The notes under the pieces are model-generated. The model made no database searches. It saw nothing but the letters and a program-made list of their open reading frames with translations, and had not been told where the DNA came from. Of a stretch of DNA of 64,000 nucleotides, positions 11,697-21,672 are shown one piece after another. Source of the stretch: Diadema setosum (Eukaryota > Echinodermata > Echinoidea > Diadematoida > Diadematidae); contig CM067079.1 of assembly GCA_033980235.1 (NCBI GenBank), positions 27,485,562-27,549,561 on the forward strand, written 5' to 3'. The first letter of the stretch is position 1. Each line of letters starts with the position of its first letter. A program made the translations under genes and the position numbers.

Positions 11697-11753
<57 letters not shown>
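11697..11753. repeat. (ATT)n microsatellite
   Basis: About 19 uninterrupted TTA units. Confidence 0.97.
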
Positions 11754-12123
11754 TTATGCTGCCATTATACAGTTGTACCAGGTACCCAAAATAATGACTA
11801 CCATACTCCATGGGTCCCATTCACATTGTCTAATTGTCCCCGCCGAACGAGTTCGAGCAGGGGACTATGAAACGGGCTCCGTACGTGTGTGTGTCCGTCA
11901 TAGAGATGTATACTAAGAACACTAGAGGGCGGACTCCGTAAAATCCCTGTGACCGATAGAAGGAGGCGTTCGCCATTTTGGTCCGGGCAAATTTCGACTA
12001 GCGACCGTACCGATAACGTATAGTGGTAGCGGAGCATGCAGGGAGATCGACGACGGGATGCAACGGCAGTAGGCTAGCATCTATGCCAAAGTCTCCATCG
12101 GAGTTTGGAAATTGAAAGTGTTC

Positions 12124-12509
12124 TTTAAGGGTGTGTACAGTTCTGTTCGAGGTGAAGATTTAGCTTTTAACTTTTTTTGAGATATTCAGAAACCACGATA
12201 TGAGATGTCAAAGAGCATGCAGTTCTAAGGGGTATCAAAAGTTTATTCGATGAAAATCGGTTTTGAAATGGCTGAGATATCCAAAAACAAAGTGAAACAA
12301 AGAGATACTAATAAAGTTGGGGCATGTCGCCTTATTAGCACTTTTTAGATATCTCAGCCATTTAAAAACCAATTTTCATCAAATAAACGTTGAATCCTTC
12401 TTGAAATTACATGCTCTTTCATATTTCATAAGGGGCTTTTCATTATCTCACTTAGGAATGTTCAAAACATAAATTCCTACCTCAACCAGTACTTTACAGT
12501 CCCTTTAAA
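12124..12509. mobile_element. Foldback MITE, TTTAAAGGG family, copy 1
   Basis: The ends are TTTAAGGGTGTGTACAGTTC and the reverse complement of CTTTACAGTCCCTTTAAA. The halves are complementary, for example GATGAAAATCGGTTTTGAAA against TTTAAAAACCAATTTTCATC. The same family recurs at 55280-55673 with shared interior GTTTTGAAATTGCTAAGATATC-like sequence. Confidence 0.8.
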
Positions 12510-13261
12510 TTTGCAAATTCTACTTAAAGTAGCATAGACCTATGTTGCAAAATATGTGTTGCTTTTGGATGTAGAAACAGGAGAAAAGAAGGGGAGCGGA
12601 GTTTCCTTTCATAAGTAACTAAAATGACATTTATAGTGTGTGTTAATCAGATTGATTCAAGACAAAAAAAAAGAAAAAGAAAAGAAAAGGTCTTGCAAAA
12701 TTCATCAGGGGGCAATCCGCCCTCCCTCAGCCATTCTCGATCTAGTGCTACTAGATAGCTAATACAGTACACAACTATATGCAAGGTCGGCGGAACGGGG
12801 GGGGGGGGGCATTAATTGCGCCCTTTCCAAAATTAAAAAAGCTCCCCTTTTTAAGTTTAAAAAGTGGTCTTATCTAAGTACCCTATTTGGCCCTTGATCC
12901 CCCCCCCCAAAAAAAAAACAAACAAACAAACAAACAATAAATAAATAAATAAAAAATCGTTCCTCCACCCTTTGCTATACAGCAGTTAATTTGACTATGA
13001 TGGTAGTGTGAGAAAAGCTAGAATACGTAATAATATGCCTGGTGACAGGACATATTATGCTCCGGCATTGATATCTTTCTGGAAATAGAGTTATATAGCA
13101 TCATGGGTATGATTGGGCTTTTGGTTCAAGGTAGCCCCAGGGTGAGGATTAGGATTAGGGTTAGGTGTTATGATTTGGGTTAGGGTTTATGTAAGCTTCA
13201 ACATTAGCATTTCGAGCTTGGACGTTATGTCATGGAACCAATATGCCTACGCGTACTTATA

Positions 13262-13400
13262 GAAATGATTTATTTCATTTCCACCAACAACAACAAAATA
13301 GACATACAATGAAACACTGGTATACACAGATGTCAGGACTATAGAATGCAGTCCCCTCATACAGAAAATATATAATTGCAAAAAAAAAAAAAAAATACAA
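13262..13400 (-). repeat. Probable minus-strand LINE 3' end
   Basis: ATTTATTTCATTTCCACC followed by A-rich sequence is, in reverse complement, an AATAAAT-type 3' terminus. Weak evidence; no ORF. Confidence 0.3.
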
Positions 13401-13953
13401 AGATTGACGCAGCTTATAGGACAATTTAATGTAATTGCGGTAATTATCATATCACAAGGGGCAACCGGCTGTCTGGAGATCGACCGAGAGAACCCTTTAT
13501 ATTGCATGGACCATGGTCGTGTTCGGTCGGCTTGAAAGTATTACCTCGTGGAGAATAAGGTAAAACTTTGTTCAATTTTCATTTTCTTTACCACTCATAA
13601 GAGATTGCTGAGCAACTTCAATTTTTGAGTTGTTTCCTTCTCTCATCTCCGACGCCCTCATCTTCTTGCTGAAAGACAAGTAGGGCCTATATGCATTATA
13701 CTAGTATGCGTGAGCGCTTGTGTACTTGTTTACGTGTCCACCACTACTGCGCTGCCCGGACGCGGTATTTGTTTTTGCCCGGACAAAGATGGCGCACGGC
13801 CTTTTCAACTCGGCACACGAGCACTGCGTACGCGCCACACGCAGTCCGCGCTCTAGTATATTATTAGTATACATCTCTATGGTGTCCGTCCGTCCGTGCG
13901 TCCGTCCGTCCGTGTGTCCGTCCGTGTGTGCGTCCGTGTGTGATCAAAATGTT

Positions 13954-14892
13954 CAAAATGCTACTCCTTCGTCATTTCTAACCCGATTTTGATTCTGTTT
14001 GCTTTATATGATAGCACTACATGGGAGCTTTGAAACTTCTATACAGAATTTCAATTGTGACCTTTGACCTTGACCTTTGACCTATATTGTACATTTTGCT
14101 TCAAAATGCTACTCCTTCGCCATTTCTAACCCGATTTTGATTCCGTTTGCTTTATATGATGGCACTGGGTGAGGGCTTCAAAACTTCTACACAGAATTTT
14201 AACCTTTGACTTCTTTGACCTTTGACCTTGATTTTTGACCTATATTGTACATTTTGCTACAAAATGCTACTCCTTCGCCATTTGTAACCCGATTTCAATT
14301 CCGTTTGCTTTAAGTGATGGCACTAGGTGAGGGCTTCAAAACTTCTACACAGAATTTTGACCTTTGACTTCTTTGACCTTTGACCTTGATTTTTGACCTA
14401 TATTGTACATTGCCTACAAAATGCTACTCCTTCGCCATTTCTAACCCGATTTCGATTCCGTTTGCTTTATGTGATGGCACTAGGTGAGGGCTTCAAAACT
14501 TCTACACAGAATTTTGACCTTTGACTTCTTTGACCTTTGACCTTGATTTTTGACCTATATTGTACATTTTGCTACAAAATGCTACTCCTTTGCCATTTGT
14601 AACCCAATTTCAATTCCGTTTGCTTTAAGTGATGGCACTAGGTGAGGGCTTCAAAACTTCTACACAGAATTTTGACCTTTGACTTCTTTGACCTTTGACC
14701 TTGATTTTTTTACCTATATTGTACATTGGCTACAAAATGCTACTCCTTCGCCATTTCTAACCCGATTTCGATTCCGTTTGCTTTATGTGATGGCACTAGG
14801 TGAGGGCTTCAAAACTTCTACATAGAATTTTGACCTTTGACTTCTTTGACCTTTGACCTTTCTCTTTTTACCTATATTGTACATTTTGCTAC
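13954..14892. repeat. 158-bp tandem array, six units
   Basis: CAAAATGCTACTCC recurs at 13954, 14102, 14260, 14417, 14575, 14732 and (mutated) 14892, giving periods of 148, 158, 157, 158, 157 and 160. Each unit carries CATTTCTAACCCGATTT, GATGGCACTAGGTGAGGG and a TGACCTTTGACCTTGA stretch. It is the body of the GTCCCCGCCG element. Confidence 0.92.
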
Positions 14893-15066
14893 TAAATGCT
14901 ACTTCCGGCGGGGACATATATTACGCACCGCGTAATTTCTACTTTTCCTTGTTTAAATCCTATTCTCAAGATAAATTTCTAGATGAACACATGATGTCAT
15001 ATAAAAGGATTATCAAATTTTACTCCTTTTGCATTCCATTTCGTTTCACTTTTGTTTCTATATCAG

Positions 15067-15174
15067 GTGATCAAGACATATTGCATACACCGGCAACTGG
15101 TGAGATGATGCTGGAAATTTGTGGGCCAAAATGTGAGAGTCCTACTGCCATCGTCTGCTGTGAGGAAAATGTGA
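15067..15174 (+). pseudogene. Ballast domain pseudogene, exon 3 (C-terminal motif)
   Basis: After the acceptor the frame from exon 2 (GA|G) reads E, stop (TGA 15068-15070), S, then RHIAY. A shift near 15089 gives RQLVR, stop (TGA 15106-15108), then CWKFVGQNVRVLLPS and a final stop at 15172-15174. RHxAYRQxVRWxW is the closing motif of the ballast domain, so order and strand match exons 1 and 2. The two stops look like single transitions (CGA to TGA, TGG to TGA), as expected from decay. The predicted chain ends here. Confidence 0.78.
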
Positions 15175-15375
15175 TAAACTTATCCATCAGAAAGAGTGAC
15201 ACGTTTTCATTTTGCATAGGCTGTGATAAGACTGTATATGCAGCACTGATATTGGGTGTAGAATGTGACTTGTCACATTGCGATCTGTTTAACGGGAACG
15301 TGGTTGTAGAAATGCATCAGATAAGTTTGTACATTGCGAAAGTCACATGCATACTTTGTCAGACACCTTGTCCAT

Positions 15376-15452
15376 TATGTGGTCATACTGATGATATGCA
15401 GCTTCCAACACCCACTCATCAAGGCACACAACTGGGAAACATGCTGTTGGAC
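15376..15452 (-). pseudogene. Inverted ballast-domain fragment
   Basis: On the minus strand one frame reads FPVVCLDEWVLEAAYHQYDH, closely matching exon 2 of the plus-strand pseudogene (STVCLGEWVLEAAYHQYAQQ); the DNA of the shared GAGTGGGTGTTGGAAGCTGC stretch is nearly identical. Only this core remains; neither the upstream cysteine motif nor the RHxAYRQ motif is seen. It is either a second decayed gene copy in opposite orientation or a fragment inverted by rearrangement. The long plus-strand frame across 14853-15506 is antisense to it and not a gene. Confidence 0.7.
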
Positions 15453-15614
15453 TTCAGCCTCTCTGTACAAATGATGATCATGTATTATTTTGTTGTAATT
15501 TATTGATGCATGTTCAGTGGAACCTCAATATCATAAGCACTGATATGACAAACTGTAGTAATAACAAGATCTTAATATATATAGGGGTGATATCTCTGGT
15601 CCCATTGACCTCAT

Positions 15615-16476
15615 TGGGCCGGATGCATAAACGCTAGCAATTGCTTGTGCTAGTCTTTTACTCGAATCCGTATGCATAAAAACAAGCAATTGCTTGCGAG
15701 CAGAAGCTCTTGCTAGCAAGTACAAGCAATTGCTTGCTGTCCGCAAGCAATTGCTTAGAGACCAAGCATTTGCTTAAAAACGTATGCATAAAACATACCT
15801 TTTGCTAGTTCTTGCTAGCAATTGCTTACGATTTTCCAAGCTCTGTAAAATGAGCTTGAGCTTTTGCTTATCTGGGACGTTCCCTTTTAAGTATCATTTT
15901 CATATTCATGGAAGAAAGACAACAATTGTGAAGGAGTGGTATAAATCTACAAGAAATTACTCTTAAGTAGAGTAAGAAATTTTTCATTTCAACAACGGGA
16001 ATGTCCAGTGGTTAGCACGCAAAATTTGATGAAGAACAGGTAGGATGTCTCACTTCGGTGGAGAGCAAGGAGACGTCTCTCCACGTGCGATCTGGCAGAT
16101 GCGGGCTATTGTAAGCAGTGGTGGGAATCAGCCAGTAATACGAGGGTGTGTATAGTTGTGTGTGTGTGCGTCTGTGTGTGCATTTATGAGTGTCATTTCA
16201 TAGCTCTTCTGCTATGTCAGGAAATGTTTCCGCACACACCCTTTCAAATGCATGCTGCCACACTCGCCTTTGTTCTTGTGTTCGCACAGGCGTGACGCTA
16301 TTGTTCGAACCCTAAGCAATTGCTTGCTGAATGCAAGCAAAAGGTATGTGCACAAGCAAAAGATTATGCATATGTATTTAAGCAATTGCTTGAGCTACAC
16401 CTTTTACTAGACGAGCTTGTGCTTTTGCTTGAAGCAATTGCTTACAAGCAATTGCTTGTATTATGCATTCGGCCCA
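15615..16476. mobile_element. 862-bp element packed with CAAGCAATTGCTTG palindromes
   Basis: The ends are TGGGCCGGATGCATAA (15615) and TTATGCATTCGGCCCA (ending 16476), 16-bp inverted repeats with one mismatch. CAATTGCTT occurs nine times inside, mostly within CAAGCAATTGCTTG, clustered in both terminal thirds (15638-15825 and 16315-16460). The middle third has a (GT)n run near 16155-16185. No ORF. A non-autonomous DNA transposon with self-complementary subterminal repeats. Confidence 0.85.
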
Positions 16477-16748
16477 TTATAACAAGGTTCGACTGCATGT
16501 CAAATGCACTCTTGTCTCAATTCTTACTCTTGCTATGCTCTCCCTCTCTCTTTTGTAATGTAGACCTACTGCATGTTTTAGCAATTGGAAAATCACACTT
16601 TCACAACCATACAAGTGAAGATAATTTTGATTGTGTAGAATTGACATGTTGAACAGCTATGTTGTCAGTCATGGTCAGAAGAAATAGATAATGATCTGAT
16701 ACAATTAAGATGCTGTGGCCTTTCCGGCAATAGCTTCACAGCCTCTAT

Positions 16749-16859
16749 TTAGAGAACAGGACCAAGTCTAGTTACGAAGTCATTGAACTGGAATGTAACT
16801 GGCTCATATAGTAATGTTCTGTCATTAACCAGTATACATTTGTCAAACATTCCTTCCAG
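16749..16859 (-). pseudogene. Possible terminal exon of the transposon's minus-strand gene
   Basis: After a minus-strand acceptor-like TAATCAG, an open frame reads LEGMFDKCILVNDR, then LLYEPVTFQFNDFVTRLG and stops at 16749-16751. Composition is protein-like and it lies downstream of the THAP exon on the same strand. No family recognised; linkage to the THAP exon is inference. Confidence 0.35.
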
Positions 16860-16861
16860 CT

Positions 16862-17343
16862 GATTACACTAATTATATTTTGTGAGCAAATGGAAAAAAA
16901 AAGTGTGTTGTGTTTTCTATACATACATTTGTAGTTGTAGTAATACAGTACATGTACCGGTAGTGTAAATTTATCCTTATATACAAAAAGAAATGGATTA
17001 GCTTCATACAGACCCATGAAAATACAAAAACATACACATATACACACACCCTCAGTACACTCATGCATATCCAGGCCTGGCATATCAGATACAAACATGC
17101 ACAAACACACACCAACATCAGACACACATAGGACAAATATATCATTGATATATTTGCCCTATGTTTGTCTGATGCCCCCTTCATGGAATGGATAGATATA
17201 TCCCCTCATAGATATGCACATACAATGTATTTAAGTAAGATTTCTATGGAATTGTACATCTAGCTGTATGCAATTTGCATATTGGTGGGAGTGTTCCAAT
17301 GATGCCTGATTGAAAGTATTTGTGGGTATGTATGTAGTATGGC

Positions 17344-17395
<52 letters not shown>

Positions 17396-18043
17396 GATGT
17401 GTGTATAGATAGGAGACTAAAGAAAATTAGTCACAGGGAATGAGGAAAAGATGGGGGAGTGTACTTACAGGAATGAGATTGTAAAACCTACCAGTGTGTT
17501 ATCTCCATATCCTAATGTTGGAACAAAATGGGATTTATTCCACTGGAACAATGGCAGCTGGTCAGTCAAGCATGCATGAGTGACATCCACATTTGAAATC
17601 AAATCAGCCCAGAAGAGTTATCTTTTGCACGTACATGTACATACTGTATATTTCATATCAATACTATGAGACATTCTCATGTAACATTAAATCAAATGCT
17701 TTGTAATTTTTTTCCTCATACATAAATCTATCAGTGAAATTACAGAACTCAAATTCAGGATAACATAATACATGTATTGCACGTGTAAATATACAAAACA
17801 GTACAGGTGAGTGATGTTATTCAATCTTTCACACAATATTTGAAAATGTGTAAAAATGTGTGAATGTATATGTGAGCATATGTGCATGTGGGTGTTTGCT
17901 TGTGTGCACGTTTTCAAAAATACCTCTGCATGCAGATGTGATATGAATGATTATGAATGTCTGAGTCCCAGTCATAGCAAGATCAATTCATACCAAATTT
18001 TCTTAAACTGAGTGACCTTGCAACTGTTCTTTCATAAAGAGAC
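16862..18043. other. No gene seen; microsatellites within the transposon
   Basis: (CA)n-rich 17035-17130 and a (GT)n tract at 17349-17394. ORFs here are translations of these repeats. Confidence 0.6.
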
Positions 18044-18182
18044 CTGACACCATATTCATAAAAAAACAATGCTTATTTAACTTTTAATGCTTGACTTCAA
18101 TGATTATGTATGGAAAACCATTATAGAAATCAACAGAATAATTCCCCAACTAGACTTAGCATTGCATTATGAATTTGGTCCC
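18044..18182. mobile_element. Possible small MITE
   Basis: CTGACACCATATTCATAAA at the left and the complement of GGGGACCAAATTCATAA at the right are similar inverted ends. Ends at a poly-C run. Weak. Confidence 0.3.
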
Positions 18183-18920
18183 CCCCCCCCTCTGTGGAGG
18201 CATTCCAAGTCTCAGAACTTGAGTAACAGGGCCCCAGTCTGCTTCAACATGTCAGATGAAGATTATATAAAATGCTAATGCTTTACAGACACACATCTTG
18301 TGCTCCTTTTTCATAAATTTGTGAATCATATACCAAGAGTAAATTATTGCTTTCCTTCCCAAAACTACAATTTTTTTCTCCATCTCTTTTTGAGTGTGTT
18401 GTGTTCTATAATGCATACACATTTTATTCTAAATTACCTTGTCAAAGATATTAATATTTGATCACAAGAGTGAGCTCTAATCTTAACAGCAAACATGCAA
18501 TGGTAAAATCAGTGTGGGACAGCATTCATGTAAAAATCTTCTAAACTTACCATTACAACACTGAATATCTCTAGAGAATTGTGTTAGCATGCAAGCTCAT
18601 CTGTCCATAAAAATGGCCATGTATGCTTCAAACATCAAAAAAAAAAAATACAGTTTTCCTTTTGTATCCACATGACTCTTGTATTGTAAATGAATTGTGA
18701 TTTTGCTATTAAAAGGACAATATTCAACTGGCAAATAAATGATCTTTGAAACACTATATCAAGTTGGCATCATATTGTTTGTGATGAAATGCAACATACA
18801 TGTTATACAGACAAAATACAACAGTAACCACAATGATCTTATCTTGTCTTTAAATGATCACTCATGAATAGAAGGTATAAGAATGCAGGGTATGTGTAAC
18901 AAAATTTTGAGTGTTTGTAT

Positions 18921-19475
18921 CTACCATCTGACAGAAGAACAGATGAAAATAGTCTTCTGAAACATCATTCTGCAACAATTAAACACTATTTGCACAGTAT
19001 CATGTATTGAATACATTGTATGAACTTCAATCTCAATTGCAAGGATTCCTGAACCCATCAGATCATTTGTCAGACTGTGCAAATTGTCTCCTTTGATGTT
19101 CAATAACTTCCTCCCTTGGATGATACTCAAAGGCATTCCAAGGGGAGGCGTTGAAGGCTGGCAGGGTGCAGGAGTTTTGTCATTGTACTCCACAACAGCA
19201 GAAAGGACATCATCAACCTGTGCTGTAGAAAATTCAACAGAAAGAAACAAAGGGACACACAAAATAGATGGAATTATGTTGTTTGCACTGGTTTTTAGCA
19301 ACAAATTTCTTGAGGTGTCATGAACAGACACCACCACTTTGATAATGACATCAAAAATCTTTGCAAATTCATATGAAAATTGGGGTTTGCCCTCCTCAAT
19401 GCAAAGACTTGACTTGAGAATGCATAAGTAGCCATTGGTCATGGCAGGTGGAGTGTTGGTCTTCAGAATGGACAA
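18921..19475 (-). pseudogene. Unidentified ORF within the TTAA transposon
   Basis: An open frame of 184 codons with protein-like stretches (YLCILKSSLCIEEGKPQFSY; EFAKIFDVIIKVVVSVHD; VDDVLSAVVEYNDKTPAPCQ), ending in a stop after ICSSVRW. An acceptor-like TTCTACAGCACAG sits before VDDVL. It lies on the same strand as the THAP exon and downstream of it, so it could be transposase exon sequence. I see no catalytic motif and recognise no family. Function unassigned. Confidence 0.35.
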
Positions 19476-19760
19476 CTGACTGCCTCCCTTCTATGACTTC
19501 TGATTAGTGGAACAGGCATAAGACCTGCCCCCCCCCCCCCCACCCCCCAAAAAAGAGAAAATGTATATCTAGACCTTTTGAAATTGATCATTTTATGTGT
19601 ACTCAGTGGTCAAGAAAGCCATGCTTCTACAGAGACAAACAAATAATAAAATGTGTAGTTGACAAATTGTGCCATTCTAATATTTTCCTCTGAGTAATGT
19701 GAATTCATTTTCTTCCAATATTGCATAAAATATCTACGCTGTTCTTTACGAACCTTCACG

Positions 19761-19886
19761 CTAGAAGAGCCAGGATTGTTCGTCTTCACAATCCGATAGA
19801 GCAGATCTCCTGTTGCACCTCTTATCGAGCTCACTACCTGTCAGAATTTGTGTAGTACACTGTAGTGCAATGCTGCCAGATGAACC
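19761..19886 (-). pseudogene. Candidate second exon after the THAP exon
   Basis: The minus-strand acceptor CATGTACTTACAG is followed by GSSGSIALQCTTQILTG and SELDKRCNRRSALSDCEDEQ, ending at TAG 19761-19763. The phase (0) agrees with the THAP exon's donor at 20964. The link is inferred from strand, order and phase only; the protein is not recognised. A second readable frame just beyond (KVRKEQRRYFMQYWKKMN) suggests another frameshift. Confidence 0.4.
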
Positions 19887-20964
19887 CTGTAAGTACATGT
19901 AATAATGGCACAGAGAGGAATTGAATTTTTTTTTTAATTGTCTATGTAGGCCTACAAGAATGTGGTAAACTAGATGCATGTAGGAACTCTTGGGAAAAAC
20001 AAATACCGGTAATCACAAATAATGACTGCCATTAGTACCGGTACTTCCCCACATAACCAGGGCAAGTGAAATTGTAGTGATGACAACTGAAAATAACTGA
20101 CTGCAGAAAGTTCCTTGTCTGATAGGAAAGTGACTTTTTTTTTCCACATGTAAAATATGAAATCGCATTACATTAGTCAACTAATATGGACAACATTTTG
20201 GGCAAGAAAAAAAAATGGACATTGAAGATTTCACTTGCATAATGGGCAAGTGAAGACAAACAATAATGGCCAGTCCTGGATCAATTCAATCTAATAATAT
20301 GTTTTGGAACACACCATCCAACCATTCGGCTACAAGTTTTAGAGCTCAATGGGGAAGCAAGGCTGTCATAGCAGAAGTCAGAGTCATAGCAGAAGTCAGA
20401 GTCATAGAATTAACTGTTACTGAATATGTATGATTGATAAGCCTTCTAATGTAGCAGCGATGAAAATATACAGAGCCAGCCAGCCCGGCTGGCTGGCTGG
20501 TACGCGGTCTCAGTTGGTAACTGTTGACCCGGCCCATATGCCCATACAAGTACTACGTGGTATCTAGAATCGATAGCTACACGCAGGTACCGATGTAACT
20601 GTGTTGTAGTGAATGTCTTACTAATCTTCGATAAATTTTAGGTCTAGTAATGTAACGTTAGAGGTGTTCACTTCATAGTATAGTACGATTTAATGAGCAC
20701 CCAACTTGACTATATACATTAAAATCCCTCCATGATCTTAATTTTACTGACATTGAGTGATGTTCCACTCAAAACGATACAGACGGAGCTAATTATCAAC
20801 CTATCGAAACCGTGAAACTGTTAGTAGTGATACAGCAATTATAGGCCGACCAGACGCCGTGCGAACCCTGTCGCGATTATACAGCGACTGGGCTGTGTAT
20901 AGTTACGGTACATGTACGATAGCTACTGTATAATAAGAGTCGTCTACACAGTGGCAAAACATAC
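19887..20964. other. Presumed intron; no further exon recognised
   Basis: Donor GTATGT at 20964-20959 (minus strand) after AAGCGG. Contains a short tandem AGAAGTCAGAGTCATAGC repeat near 20370-20405 and GGCTGGCTGG near 20485. Nothing else recognised. Confidence 0.4.
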
Positions 20965-21347
20965 CCGCTTTCCCTGATCCAGCTTCAGAACTGCTGATCC
21001 GCTTTGTTTTTCAGCTCTCTGACGATGAGTTTGGCTTCCATTTCCCAGCTTGATGACAGGGATAGCTATGGGCTGCAGGATCCTCTTTTTGGGCGCAAAT
21101 CCTAGCCGAGTATACAGCACTACTTAGCTCCACTACAAGCGATCACTCCATACGAGGCTGTACAACCTAGTGCGTAGTAATGTACATCGTAGTAGAAGGG
21201 ACCATCTATCCCACTGGACTCGCGTCAGCAAATGATTCTCAACGAACCCAATTTTTTCGAGTAGCGTCATCTTTAGGGAAGTTGTGCAGACTTACACCCC
21301 ATCTTTTGTGTCTTTGCTGCGGTGATGACGGCACACTTCCTCGGCAT
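20965..21347 (-). pseudogene. THAP zinc-finger domain, degraded first exon of a transposase-like gene
   Basis: From ATG at 21347 the minus strand reads MPRKCAVITAAKTQKMG, then, one frame over, VSLHNFPKDDATRKNWVR. Further on come YSLVWSDRL (compare the family's YxxxCSxHF) and RLGFAPKKRILQPIAIP, ending in GSAVLKLDQGKR before a GTATGT donor. THAP domains are C2CH zinc fingers of about 90 residues with Cx2-4C...FP...W...CxxHF and a basic end; order and spacing fit. Several key residues are lost (the second Cys, Cys and His of CSxHF), and at least one indel and two stops interrupt it. It sits 320 bp inside the right end and transcribes inward, as expected for a Kolobok-type transposase gene. Confidence 0.78.
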
Positions 21348-21672
21348 TTTCTTGAAATACTTTCTCCAACTTTCCTACAAATACCCCGGTACACAAGATC
21401 CCTGCACTGTGAAGTACACTTTAGGCGAGACAATCGCACTACGAGTTCCTGTTGGTGCGTCATGCAGTGTCACCTGACAAGGCACGTGACCGGTCCTTGC
21501 TTTTTCTGGGGGCGTTCCCGACTACCCGAAAAATGAGCGATTTAGGCGATTTCAACTGAGTTTTTTGAAGTTCACAGATCTCTTTGAAGAAAAGTATATG
21601 CGATTTCTAATAGTATTGACACAGTATTTTCATATGATCATGCAGTATAAAATTAAAAGACCCGCCCTTTAA

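Larger units (their letters stand above)
11899..13881. mobile_element. Nested 1.98 kb DNA transposon with 8-bp target duplication
   Basis: The ends are CATAGAGATGTATACTAA (11899) and the reverse complement of CATAGAGATGTATACTAA ending at 13881; similarity extends past ACTAGAG and CGGACT. GTGTCCGT occurs immediately outside both ends (11891-11898 and 13882-13889), an exact 8-bp duplication. Eight bp with CA...TG termini fits hAT best. No transposase ORF, so non-autonomous. It holds a foldback (12124-12509), a poly-G run near 12797 and a TTAGGG-like patch at 13140-13190. Confidence 0.8.
11836..14915. mobile_element. Repeat with GTCCCCGCCG / CGGCGGGGAC ends, split by a later insertion
   Basis: GTCCCCGCCG at 11836-11845 is mirrored by CGGCGGGGAC at 14906-14915. 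The left piece (11836-11898) runs into a (GTCC)n-like tract that resumes at 13882, so the 1983-bp element at 11899-13881 was inserted into it. Without that insertion the element is about 1.1 kb, mostly a tandem array. No coding content. Target duplications of the outer ends are not clear. Confidence 0.65.
11366..15066 (+). other. Intron 2 of the ballast pseudogene, swollen by nested insertions
   Basis: Donor GTGAGT at 11366, acceptor after a long pyrimidine tract ending TTTCTATATCAG at 15066. Most of its 3.7 kb is later insertions (11836-14915); without them the intron would be about 620 bp. A (ATT)n microsatellite lies at 11697-11753. Confidence 0.65.
9722..21668. mobile_element. 11.95 kb TTAA-flanked DNA transposon, Kolobok-like
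   Basis: The termini are perfect 15-bp inverted repeats, AGGGCGGGTCTTTTA at 9722 and its reverse complement ending at 21668. TTAA flanks both ends (9718-9721 and 21669-21672). Similarity continues inward for about 250 bp at each end: GGGAACGCCCCC and GACG(T/C)ACCAACAGGAA occur at comparable distances from both. The outer flanks join into a sequence resembling the uninterrupted copy B near 25548. Inside are a THAP-domain pseudo-exon (minus strand), a ballast-domain pseudogene (plus strand) and nested younger elements. TTAA target plus THAP protein is the Kolobok signature; piggyBac shares TTAA but lacks THAP. Both genes are broken, so the copy is dead. Confidence 0.82.

Noticed and set aside
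13140..13195. Telomere-like TTAGGG repeats
   Set aside because: Only a few imperfect units (AGGATTAGGATTAGGGTTAGG), inside a transposon; no array.
14853..15506. 217-codon plus-strand ORF, the longest in the window
   Set aside because: It crosses ballast exon 3 in the wrong frame and is antisense to the inverted ballast core at 15376-15452; its start lies in the tandem array.
21180..21536. 118-codon plus-strand ORF
   Set aside because: Antisense to the THAP exon, whose motifs are clear on the minus strand.
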